This document shows positions 21,878 through 34,300 of a stretch of DNA of 64,000 nt, in pieces. How positions within the stretch are numbered: the first letter of the stretch is position 1; each line of letters opens with the position of its first letter. The stretch comes from Branchinecta lynchi (lineage: Eukaryota; Arthropoda; Branchiopoda; Anostraca; Branchinectidae): NCBI GenBank assembly GCA_023053575.1, contig JAKZAP010000003.1, positions 10,516,561-10,580,560 on the forward strand, given 5' to 3'. The position numbers and the translations under genes were made by a program. The notes beneath the pieces are model-generated. The model did no database searches and was not told the DNA's origin. It saw only the letters and a list, made by a program, of their open reading frames with translations.

Positions 21878-22482
21878 GTGTGATCGGTATTTCGAGCCCG
21901 CTGGAGACACTGATATGAATCTATGCGGATTCTGCGAGCCCTGTGGTCGGCTTGGAGGTCCATCAGGGATCGGATACAACTGCAAAGGCTGCAGAACTGG
22001 CCTGTTCCGACTACGCGTCAGGATATCGATGTGGGGACTGCCACATGGATCTCTGCTGTCAATGGCACCACAGTTCTCCATAATATGTATCTAGATGCCA
22101 TACTGGGGAAGCTCCCGAGAATTTAAGGATATTCCACGGAACGACGGGGTTCACTGTCAATTACATGATAATGGATGGCTCCCGTCTTCGTCAAATCTCC
22201 AACGATGTCCTTCCAGATGCCCCCGAGAAGGATCTCAAGGAGAGATTCACGATCTGGTTTCTCCGACACAGTTGGCACCAGCCGTTTCTACCACGGTATA
22301 TCTACAACCCCGGGAATTTTATCTGCCAGATCAGACCAGCAGAGATGTCACCAAATCAAATTATCCAACGAATGAACTGGAGCCAGCTTGAGACCTCTAA
22401 TTTATGTATGTGGAATACATTTTCCAACATCACTTACACACGAAATATCTGCTGGAGAACGAATTTTAGTGCCGGGGTGTAA
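21878..22482 (+). pseudogene. Cys-rich coding relic, function unknown
   Basis: Three forward segments look protein-like in different frames. A Cys-rich stretch (CGFCEPCGRLGG, GYNCKGCRTG) lies at about 21914-22005. A second one (GYRCGDCHMDLCCQWHH) lies at about 22018-22080. A 105-codon frame ending at 22482 (MIMDGSRLRQIS to NFSAGV) follows. The second and third share a frame interrupted by one TAA at about 22081-22083. The Cys pairs resemble C1/DC1-type zinc modules, but I cannot place the protein. It may be a broken gene or a set of unannotated exons. Confidence 0.3.
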
Positions 22483-22892
22483 CACCAACAAACCATCACA
22501 GCAAATCGAATCCGTCATGGAAAGGATGACTCTATGATTATTGATTTGAGTGTCGTTGTTTTGTGTGTTTGTATATATTTTTGTGTCCCTTATTGTCTCT
22601 TGTATAGTGGTAAGTGAATAAATAACAATAATATATGTAAAATATTGTCCTTAATAACTGTGTAGTAAATGTCATTGCGTATTGTTTAGCGAGATGCTAT
22701 GCCCCGTTTCATGAGACTGCGACGACAGCTTCTTATTTCTAGTTTCCAAAAGTGAGACGAGTTTGATTCTTCGCTGTCTATGTGTATACAGGCCTCACAT
22801 GTATGGAGGAGGGGAGTAATCCGTTGAACACCGCCAGGTAAGGACTAGAGTACTGAGACCTTGTGCAGAGAAAGAAAACAAAGACAGATTTG

Positions 22893-23715
22893 GGAAGCTA
22901 GGTGGCTTAGTTGCCTTCTTAATGGTCATAAACAGGTTGATGGTCAATTTTCAGTATCGATACAAGTTCGCTGATGACCTCTCACTTTCTGTAATGAGGC
23001 TTATATCAGACTCTCCGACACCGAATCCTATGAAACGGGTCCTTGACGAGCTAAGGTCACAATCTGATCAGTTCAAACTTGGAATTAGCCATGAAAAGAT
23101 CACCACCCTCCGCATCAGTTTTCTGAAACGAAAAGTACCACCCTTCGAGGAAGACCATCTATCATCGAGTAAATCCGTCAGAATCCTAGGCGTCATGTTG
23201 ACTGACGATTTACGCTGGCATAGCCATGTGGGTTACATAACAGGCAAAGGCTCCGCTCTCTGAAACGCTTTTAGTTACTTAAGACGATTTGGACTATCAA
23301 TGGAGTCACTCCTAAGCTGTTACAAGACTTGCGTCCGGCCTGTAACCGAGTTCGCTTGTAGTATGGCATGCCTCTCTAACTATTGAGCAGAGTGACAAAA
23401 TTGAGTCAATACAAAAAAGGGCGTGCAAAATTATTCTTGGACCCTCGTACACTGACTACAACAAGTCTTCCAAAACTGAATCTGATGACACTGAGCCAGC
23501 GAAGACAACAGATCTTGATGAATTTTGGGATGACTCTGTTGAATTCCGATCATCATCGTGAAATACTTCCAAGTTTTCAAAGCAGTAGACAAGAGAAAAT
23601 AACAAACCAACTATTAGAAATACCTCCAGCTGCTTCGTCGGATCGTTTTCTCAAGTTTTTCGGGCAGTATTTCGTGAAACATTTTAATTCGATACATCAA
23701 AATGACTTCTAACTG
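22893..23715 (+). mobile_element. Non-LTR retrotransposon (LINE) RT fragment
   Basis: Frames encode WLSCLLNGHKQVD, then the RT catalytic box KFADDLSLS, then VRILGVMLTDDLRWHSHV, and a C-terminal part rich in LMTLSQRRQQIL, with frameshifts between. The block between the first two pieces, including the GxPQGTxLGP motif, is deleted. It is related to the minus-strand LINE at 25610-28330. Confidence 0.8.
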
Positions 23716-25240
23716 TAAATATTTTGAGGTATTGTTGCCCTAGGCTAATTGTATATACTGTCATTTTTACAATTGTAGATATATAGTTACCGATTAGTTT
23801 AATATTTTATGAATTGATGAATTTTTTATTTATAGTTATTTATAGAAGTATTTATACGTATCGTTTAAATGTAACCGCCATAAGTCAATGATAAATCAAA
23901 AAGGGTTATTATTTTCGTTGACGTCCTATGCTATTCGTTGTAAAAGAATATTTGGAGAATATAATGAGTTTGAAATTTAGTGGTGAATCAGGTGGTGAGG
24001 AAGCCAACATAGACGTTCAAATATGTGTAGACAGTCTCTCAAGGACACTGCAAAGATTCTACGAATCTCCTGCGAAATTGTAACCCTTTTTATGCGGCTG
24101 TAAGACTCCTATGTCCTTGGTCCACAGACATTATTATTTACTCTTGGTCAGGAACAACGACAGACTTCCGCTTGTCCGGCCACATAGCAAAGCAGTAGCA
24201 CTTGTGTTCATTTGTTCCGTATTTTGTTTAATATTTCAAAACCAAAAGTTTGATAGTGTTTGTGCATTAGTTGACGATCCTACGCTACCTATTGTAAGCT
24301 ATGAAGGAAAAACTAATATTATTTTTCTATTTTGCAGACAGTCTTTTCGTAGCAGGATGATGACAGCCAATAAAATCATTCCAGTTTCATACTCGACAAA
24401 GATTTTTCAGTTATGTGAACTATATTTTGGCAACCCTTAGAACACGAAGTTGAGATATTCAATGAAGGACCATCTTACAAAACGTATTCGATCTGTCAAA
24501 AAGAGGTTTCACTTTCAAAATTCCTCTCTGTTTAATCGGAGAGGGCAGTGTTGCCCACTTCCTAGGGCAGTGCCAGGAGTCCCCTTTACCAGATCAGTTT
24601 GGGCCTGGGCCGCTCTTCCTTGTTATATTGACGTCGAGTAACTACAAAGTAATACAAATGATTGGAGATTACGTGAGGGGAAATCTAAATAGGAAGTCTT
24701 TTATTTTCTGTGGTGTATTATCGTTTTGTCTGAACAATAACGTCTGCAAGCCCGCGGCGTTTGACACCCCAAAATTGGAAGGGTGTCGAGGTACAACACT
24801 TTGGGAAGAAAACATAAATAGCCAAATGGAGGCGGAAGTGAGCGATACAGAGTTCAAATCGGGAGGCAAAAATGTGTTAAGAGGACACAAAGCAAATGCT
24901 GGAATGTTACTTTCAACATCATCATCATCATACAAATCTGGAGGCATAGCCTTTTACTGCGCGAAAGGCCAGGACAGGGACTCTGGAAGGTGAATCTTCG
25001 ATGCATCATGTTGCAACAAAATAAGTTTCAGCTAGGTTCACAAATGACCATTACATAGTAAAAGAGAGCAGCTAGGTAGGCAAAAGAGACGTCTGGTGGA
25101 TGGCATTCGTCTCTTATTCCTAATAAACAATTAGGTGGTTTGAAACTCATCTATTACTTCCGGATAGTTATTTCAGACATCAAATTAGCAAAAAAAAGGA
25201 CTAAATTAGTAAAGAAACTTACAGCACAACAAATCTCCTT
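23716..25240. other. Spacer without a supportable gene
   Basis: A 121-codon forward frame at 24628-24993 has no recognisable domain and no paralogue in the window. I see no repeats here. Confidence 0.4.
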
Positions 25241-25300
25241 TCATCTTCCCAGTCGAGCAAATACACTCTTCTTCTGCGTCGCAAAGGTGACTGCTGCGTC
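25241..25300 (-). CDS. C19orf47: C19orf47-like, terminal exon
   Basis: The acceptor TTTAG is followed by 19 codons in phase 0 ending KKSVFARLGR and TGA. It supplies the fourth VFxRLG motif and closes the protein. Confidence 0.85.
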   Translation of the reverse strand, partial: DAAVTFATQKKSVFARLGR

Positions 25301-28300
25301 CTAAAGAGAAAAGAGGTCAATTTAACTCGTGAGTTGTCACAGTAGTTGAAGGGGGGGGGGGGGGGGGGCAGAGCCAATCCACCGGACTTTTGGCGATTAT
25401 TCAAAAGCGAGTTTCATGAGGAATTTACTGTTACATCAAGCTTTGATCAAAGGATCGGCTGCACGACTTATGCTGTTTTCGGTCTCTTACCTTGTCCCGT
25501 GCCTTGGATGCCAATTGTATTCAAAAACCTTTTCAGAAACAAAGATCGGGAGCCCCATACACCACGTATGGAGAACAAACTTGACAAGCGTGATAATTAG
25601 TATATTACTAATAACAGAAATAATAATAATAATAACAACGTTTATTTCTTGAATAGCTCATATACTTACTCGCCAGCGTCGGATCGTCACACAATTATTA
25701 ACACGGCTAAAACTTAATAATCACTTCTCAATTAATTACCTTAAAATATTTATATGCATATACAAATTAATAACAAATGTATCACAGTTCAGAATTAAAA
25801 TAGTTTACGAAATATGGTACAAATGACGAAAGATACCGGTTAGTAGAGCGGATATCGGGGCGAACAAGTCTGGTACAGTTACGGGTTGCAGCGCGAAGCC
25901 TTGTTTCAGGTCGAGTCTGGTTTGGGGCTTCGTAATCTGGTATGAGAGATCTATGAAGATCAGAGGACAAGCATTTACGTCCAAAATCCATTGACAACTT
26001 ATGTCGTCATTCAGACAGAGTGGAGAGACCAGCCTGTCTAGACCAGTTTCATAGGAAGTGTAGGTCGGGCCTAGCATGATCTTTCCTGCTCTCTGAACAT
26101 CATTAAGTCCAGGATGCCACACTGCACAAGAACATTCTATGCACGGACGGATATACGTACAATACAATGACCACATAACTCTTGGTGAAAGACCAAACCT
26201 ACGAAGGATAGAATACGACTTAAGGAGTGGGGCTGCCTTCTGGAGAATCATATCAACGTGGGAATTCTACTTCATTATCTAAAATAACGCCAAGAAGTTT
26301 TAAGCTACCTCTGCATTCCAGACAAATGTTTTCCATAACTGGAAGATCTCTCTTAAGGAAAGAAACTCTTAATACAAAACTCTTAGTGGAACTGACTGAC
26401 AATTTAACATCAGCCAGGTCATTCTTCATTATATGAAATACAGTTGAAAGTGTTAGCTCGGTCTGGATTGGAGGGATAGTTCGAAGTGATAAAGACGACA
26501 GATCGTCAGCGAATTTGGAACGGTTAGAAACAGCTAGCAAAACTTTGTAAAAACAATTAAAAATGTTAAAGGTCCAAGCTTTGTCCCCTGGGGACTACCA
26601 CAGAAAATATCTAAAAAATCTGAAATATCACTTTTACTTAGCATTACACACTGTTTACGTCCTGTTAAACAAGACCAAAGGTGTCGATGGGATCCCAAAA
26701 ATCTAAGATTTGATCCAGACAATTCGGTCTTGTCTTCGCCAGGCTAATCATCAGAGAAAACCGAGTTCAGATATTCTATCTACCTATCTATATCTCTATA
26801 AGCCATATCTATTTTGACGAAATTGACCGAAACTTCCTGCTTTACTACTGCCAAATCTGCGGTTTCGCCCGAATTCCGAGCGAACTACTAGTCCAGCAAA
26901 AAAAGAAAAATTCAGAAACGAAGCCGGCGTATCTCCGTATCTCCCTATAAAGAAATCTAATCAACTTTAAATAAAATTTTGAATTAAAAAAAATGCAGGT
27001 ACAACCGGATTCCGGACTAATAATATGTCCGGGTAAAAAATGATCATTATATACAGACTCAGCGTCTCTCCTTACCCCTAAATATGTCATCTAATCAACT
27101 TCAGATAAAGCTTTTACTTTTAACATATTTTCCGGTTTTGGCCGGATTACATGCGAACTAGTTGTCCGGCGAGAATACGGTTTTCACCATCGGGTTCAGC
27201 ATGTCTTCTTACCCATAAATCAAACATTTAATCAACTTCAAATGAAACTGTTACTTTTAACCAACTTTCTGGTTTTGGCCGGATTCCGGACGAACTGCTT
27301 GTCCGGCGACAAAATGATTTTCACCATCATGCTCAGCATGTCTTCTTACCCCTATATCAAACATTTAATCAACTTCAAATGAAACTTTTACTTTTAACCA
27401 ACTTTCCGGTTTTTGCCAGATTCCGGACGAACTACTCGTCCAGCGAGAAAATGGTTTTCACCATCGTGCTCAGCATGTCTTCTTACCCCTAAATCAAACA
27501 TTTAATCAACTTCAAATGAAACTTTTACTTTTAAGAAACTTTCCGGGTTTTGCCGGATTCCGGACGAACTACTTGTCCGGCGAGAAAATGATTGTCACCA
27601 TCGTACTCAGCATGTCTTCTTACCCCACTATCGACTATCACATTAGCTGTTTAAAAATATTTTGTTTGTCCCTGAAATTAAACCCCTCCCCTACCCCCAA
27701 ATATAGGGCTACAGAGCCCATCTACGAACCCGACCTTACCCTTGACCCAAGAAAACCTCATACCAAGTTTTATCAAAATATCTCATTCCCTTCGAGAGTT
27801 ATCGTGCTTACAGACGGACGGACAGACGGTCGGACGGACGGACAGACGGACGGACAGACGGACGGACAGACGGACGGACAGACGGACGGACAGACGGACG
27901 GACAGACGGACGGACAGACAGACAGACGGACGGACGGACAGACGGACGGACGGACAACTTTTGCGATGTCATAGGTATCCCTCCACTTACGTTTTGGGAT
28001 CCCAAAAACTAGCTAGCAATCGGACCAAAAACTGACGGGCTCCCATTTCTTTAACTTCATTAATTGCCACCTGGTGATCTAGACTATCAACAGCTTTCAC
28101 AGTGTCGCTCAACAATATTTCCGCGTACGCATTATCCCCGCATTAACGCCTCATAACATCTCAACTAGCCTAATCAAATAATGGGTGGTACTGCATCCAG
28201 GTCTAAATCCAAATTGTCTGGGCTCAAGCTTTGCTTCAATATATCAAATAAATGCTCAAAAATAACACTCTCAAAAACTTTAGACAGAACAGGCGTTTTT

Positions 28301-31300
28301 GAAATCGGTCGAAGATCACTAACAGATAAGAATAAGAATACACTTATGAACAGTACAATCTGGGAACTGAGAATATATGGAAAAACTACTGAAGTAGTAT
28401 GAATTATTATCATAAGTAAGACGTGGTCTTTAACATGTCCCAATTGCCTTCCATCTTTATTTTAAATACATTTAGTCCCGGTGAATGAGAAATAAACTGT
28501 TAAAACGAACTTGGTACAAGCGGGATCAGTAATCTTTTTCCCGCTTCCACCTGGCAATTTTAGTTTGCTAACTAGGTTCACAACCACCGCAGTTCCTCAA
28601 TCGATTTGTGCAGACTGCGAATTCAAAGATGTTGGTGTTATTATATTTATTATGAAAAATCCAATGTTCGGCTTGCCCGCGAAGGAATTTTGAAAATAAA
28701 ATCGAAATTGAAAAAATTATTGTAAATTGCAAACCCAGTCGGAGAAGCATTATTTTCTGTCAGCTCATTAATTGATCACAATGACATGCTTTTATGTGTC
28801 GCAAAGTATGGTCGAAATACCACTGGCAATAATATGTATACTATAGCAAACAATTAGGCTACAGTATCACAATCACTTCTAGCAATTCGAATAAGAACCG
28901 ACATCTATTCAATTTACTTGCCAGAAAAAAATAACTTACAGATGGTTCTTGCAAAGATGACGATGCTGAAGTGCTCAACCTTTTTCTGGCAGACTTGGGT
29001 GTACGATCCATGGCTGTAAGACAAACCACAGTTCAGTGACGTCAAAGAAAACATGCTACTGTAATTATAGACACACTCAAGGGCACTAAACGGATGAAGG
29101 GAGATTCTGGGATTCTCTTGATCCCATTTCCAACAAGAACGAAGGTTTCACTGGGATCCCAAAATTTTAATATTTGATCCAGACAATTGGGTCTTGTAGA
29201 TATTCGGTCTTCGCCAAACTTCTTAAAAATGTTTACTATTAAAATGCAGAACAGGCTAAGGTCAGTGGAAATAATCTGAGAAGACCAAGTTCCAGCATGT
29301 CTCCTTGCCCCTATATCAAACCTCTGATCAACTTCAGATAAAACTTTTACTTTTAACAAATTTTCCGGTTTCAGCCGGATTCCGAGCAAACTATACGTCC
29401 GGTGAGGAGACGACTGTCATATACGGATTCAGCATGTCTTCTTACCCGCAAATCGAACATCTTAGCAAACTTAAATGAAAATTTACCAGATTACGGGTTA
29501 ACTACTTGTCCGGCGAGAAAATGATTTTCATACTCGGATTCAGCATGTCTTCTTACCTCAAAACCGACTACATTATCTTTTAAAAATATTTGTTTCGCCA
29601 CTTAATATTAAACACCCCAACCCTAAATAAGGGCTACGGAGCCCATCTTCGAACTTGACCCACAGAGTCCCCATGCCAAGTTTGAACATAATATTTCGAC
29701 CCCTTCGAGAGTTATCGTGCTAATAGACGGACAGACGGACAATTTTTACAAAATGATAGGTATCCTGTCACTTACGTTTTGGGATCCCAAAAAACAAGGT
29801 GAAAGCCGCCACGGGCTAGAACCTACGAAGAGCGATTTTCCGTATTTCCGTCGTGACGCTTCTTCTCCCGTTTGTCGAGCGCCTGCACAGCTCCCGATAG
29901 CAAACTCATGGTTGGTCAAGCGCAAACAGCCGGCCAGTGCAATAAATACATGCTTCTTTGAACACTACTTAACTTCAGGATGGTGAAATTTTGAGCCAAA
30001 CAATAAGACACCCGTTTAGATGTTCTTAGAAGCCCTTAATAAGCTATGAATCAAGCATTCGTAACGTAAATTAGTGAAGCTTTCAAGACTGTCGGAATCA
30101 CAATTAAATCATCTTCGATTTCCTCTATTGATATTTACACGCTCTTGGCAAGGGTGTACCAAAATAGCTGAAATAAAATTTTCGGTTATTCTATGGAAGG
30201 TTTCGTTTCTTCTACAGCTACAACCGGACGTAGAACCCTAGGGAGGAAATAACAAAATATCGCTGGAGCAAATCATAACCGATTCATGTATTCATCGCCA
30301 TCAAATATGATTCGCAGTCAGCTTGGACTGAAGAAGATCTGCAACTTAACAGTCATCAACTCTGATCATGGGCACTTGGAAAAACAAGCTATTTTTTCTA
30401 GGTCTGAAACTATCAACCGGTTAATATCATCTTCCGTTAAGACTTCACATTCAACTCTAACGGAAAAAAAAACATACCAGAAAAGAAGGGAAAATTTGGT
30501 TTGTGTTCCGCAATATCAACCTAAACAAGACCAAAGGTTTCGACGGGATCCCAAAAATTTCATATCTGATCCAGACAATTGGATCCTGAAGACCTCCGGT
30601 CTTCGTCAGTTTCTGCTGGGTTCCCGGCGAACTAGTTGTCCGTTAAAAAAAAACTCAAAAACTAATTCAGCATTCAGCATATCTTTTTACTCCTATTTCG
30701 AACCTCTAATCGACTTCAGATAAAAACTTCAACTCTTAGCGAATTTTCAGGTTTTGACCGGATTCGGGACGAGTCCGGCGAGAAAACAATTTACCTATAT
30801 GGAATCAGCATGCCTCCTTAAAACTATATAGTCCCTCAAATCAAATTCAGATCAAACTTTTATTTATGACAAATTTTCCGGTTCCAGCCGGATTCCAGGC
30901 GAACTAAATGTCCGGGTGGAAAATGATTGTCATATTCGGATTCAGCATGTCTTCTTACCCCTGAATCGAACATCCAACCAAGCTCAAATAAAATTTTTAC
31001 TTTAAACAAAATATCCAGTTTCGACCGGATTCCGGGCGAACTACTTGTCCGGCGAAAATATAGTTTTCATATACGTCTTCAGCATGTCTCCTTATCCCTA
31101 CACCGAACCTCGAATAAACTTCAGATTCAATTTCTGTTATTCACAAATTTTCCGGTTTTAGCCGGATTCCGGGTGAACTATACTTGTCCGACAAGAAAAT
31201 AATTTTCAGATTCAGCACGTCTCTTACCCGAAAGCTTTTAAGAATATTTTTGTTAGTCCATTATTTTGAACCCCACCCCACCCCTAAATATAGGTCTACA

Positions 31301-34300
31301 GAGCCCGTCTTCGAACTTGACCTGTACATTGACCCAAACAGTCCTCATGTCAAAATTGAACAAGATATCACAACTCCTTCGAGAGTTACCGTGCTAACAG
31401 ACGGACAACTTTTACGAAATCATAGGTCTCCCTCCACTTACGTTATGGGATCTCAAAACTGATCGGAATATTATCGCTGAATTTTTTTAACGCTAAACTG
31501 ACGTCAGGTAGCCTACTAATTCTCTACTGTATTTTTCCTTTCTTGATTTTATACTGGGCAATCCGAGCATCCCCTACTACTACAAACCACAAGAAAATCT
31601 TAATCCAGGCTAAGCAGGTGGCATCTTCTTTGAATACTCAAACTGTTATTATTTTCCCATTAGGCCTACTTAATAGCCTGCTTCTTGCCCATCTAGCTTT
31701 TCGTTACCTTTACCATGTCAGATGACAATTTTCCCGATGACCCAAGTGGGCCAATCCCGGAGCCCATTTATACGTCTTTAGAACAAACCGAAAACAAAAA
31801 TTTAACTACCCGCTGCGGCATAACTCGTATACCAGGATTTCCGAGACAAGGTAGCCTAGTCCTTCGCTACACTTACCCATTCCGGTTGATAGAGTGATAC
31901 CTCGCGACGTCACCGTTGACTTGACCTGAGGTGACGCCACGCCTCCCAGTCTTGATATCACGGAAGATCTAGCAGGTTGCGTAATGGTCCTTTCGGTCGC
32001 CAGGGTGACAGTATTGCTAGACGAAGCTCTGGTGGTTTTCAAAGTCCCGTCGGGGCGGGCAGTTGGTTTAGTAAGTCTGGGAGCAGCGGACACTGGTGCA
32101 GTTTTCAGAGACATGTCTCCCAACCGGTCGAAAACGGTCTCCTGTAAATTAAAGACTCGTTTCATTGGATTTAAGCTTTGCACCAATACTCCCGTGTTTG
32201 CGGTTGCTACTGCACGAGCGAGAATAACGTGGGGAAAAGCGCTAGATTCGAGACGCACTCGGTCGCATTATTCGCATATAGACATCATCATATGGGTAGC
32301 AAGGGACATGGAACGGAGACAGGATCATAGCGGGGCTGCCAAGCCCCGGACTCTCTTTTCACCCAGTCGAGGACATCATATTGTCCAGCGTAGGATGGGA
32401 AAATCATCTCAGAGATATTGGAGATATTTTGTCGCGATTACTAAGATTAGGGTTAACAGCTAGCCCTGAGAAATGTTAGGTAGCTTTCCCAAGTTGAGTG
32501 CTTTGGATTTGTCGTCGGAAATGGCAAGATTCAAGTCACGTTGCAAAAAGCCCAAGCGATTCAAGATTATTCGAGACACAAAACTAAGAAAGACGCTAAA
32601 GCATTCTTAGGACTAGTTAGTTACGACCAAGAACTTATCGAGAACTGCGCAAAAATGGCAAGGCCTCTTTTCTTATTCAGATTGCTTTGATTACGTTCTC
32701 GTTTAAGTACTATCGTCAGGGTAGAATCGGTCTCGAATAGAAGCAACAAGGCGGAATAAGCTTTCCGATGATACTTATTCAAGAAACCGAGGTGTTCTAA
32801 ACTATAAAAGTGGAAGACAGTAAGCGAGTTACAAGGAGCCAAGAAGTACAAGAAAGGATTATCCACCAGCAGCTAATCCAAGTCGGCAGGTTGAACATCG
32901 TTCGCTCGCTGAGCCATTAGGCCACGCCTCCACAGGACCCTTGCCAAGAGAACAAACCTAAGTTGATTTAGGGCAGCGAACTTTAGAAACTTGGCTTACC
33001 ACCGGCTTCTTTTTCTTCGGCAAATTTTCATCCACGTCACCAGTAGTGCTGGTAACTGATACATCACTGTCTCCTAGTCGCTCAAACACGGTTGACTTCT
33101 TCGCATTCTGAGCTGAAAATGACGAAAACATTGAATGCTAGTCGGGCTATCTCTGACAAGGTCAAAGGTTTCGATAAGATTATAAATCTTATATTGGATG
33201 GATCTCTTGATTCAGAGGATAAGGTTTTGCATATCTCAGGTTCCAGCCATCAGGCTCCACTGCTGCGATTTCGCGCAAAATTTGCGTCATGCAACATGCG
33301 ACACAAACCGTGCGAAGGCAATACAGAGCTTACCAATTTGTCGCATTGTCGGATGCGTTGAAAGATTTAAACTGCGATTACCGCATGCGATTTTTTTTAG
33401 GAAAAGTAAAGAAAAACAAAGATTAGTTAATTTTCAAGACTAGAAGTCGCGTTACCTTCTTCTGATCGTAATCCTAGGATGGCAGAATGCAAAATATCTT
33501 CTGAATCAACTTGTTTAACCTGTTTCGAATATAAGACTTAAAGATTTTGACTGAAAATGCCTTAGTAATGGTTGATAATGGGTGGCATCAAGAACGGTAA
33601 TCTCCCTGCATCTCCCGAGGTTATCTCCCCAACGGCTCCTTTGTCCTTTAGCAGAATAATCTCGACGATTTTTTTTCATTTAGCCTCAGGGAGGTGGTGG
33701 AAAGGTGCATGCGATTCTGTACCACGTCGGAACATCAAAGAAGAAATCGTGTCGCATACGATGCAGCAGTGTGAACCAAGGGATACACTGTAAAAATCTT
33801 ATTCCTACCCCAAGATAACCCCTTAACAAGTTCCTATCATTGGCTTTTACCTGATCGACTTTCTGGAACTGCCGGGATGAAAACAGGATTACCATCAAGA
33901 ACTCATAGAACATCCTGATTCATATGCTGTCTATAACTGTTGGAACCACATTTACAGTTCTGTCCGATCATGTGCTCTTTCCGAAATATCCAGTTTACAC
34001 CAGGCTTTCGTTCAACATCTGATAGGGAAACGCCATGGTTAGAGGCACTCCCGAAACTGCCGCTGACACTTCAACAAAGAAAGTCTTTCAACTTCCGGAC
34101 TTCACCGTTATTGCCTAATTCCTCGGCGAAAATATTAGGTTACATACTGCTAATTTCTTATTTTATTGTATCGACGCTACAGATACTTACGTAAGCACCG
34201 GGACCTTAACGAAACATCCTATCCTACATTAATACTCCATTATTAAAGCCCTAATTAATAGTTCCTCCCATTCTGATTTCGAGATTTACTTCCTATGTCA

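Larger units (their letters stand above)
25610..28330 (-). mobile_element. LINE retrotransposon, split by a later insertion
   Basis: RT motifs run down the minus strand: DLRPISKTPVLSKVFE (near 28300), FGFRPGCSTTHYLIRLVE (near 28190), AVDSLDHQVAINEVKEMGAR (near 28060), then a break, then LTGRKQCV and GSPQGTKLGPLTFLI (near 26600), KFADDLSSLS (near 26520), LKLLGVILD, and the C-terminal LGPTYTSYE. The 3' end has a (TTA)n tail at about 25618-25634. A GGGATCCC-bounded element at about 26669-28014 separates the two halves. Several frameshifts are present. Confidence 0.85.

Noticed and set aside
24628..24993. 121-codon plus-strand frame
   Set aside because: No domain, no paralogue in the window, no splice or polyadenylation context that I can support.
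26669..28014. Helitron assignment for the GGGATCCC family
   Set aside because: No 5' TC, no 3' CTRR end and no hairpin at the proper distance. The palindromes lie near both termini.
27516..28035. Long overlapping frames rich in TDGQ/RTDR across 27742-27974
   Set aside because: They are translations of the GGAC/AGAC microsatellite in several frames, with no conserved domain.
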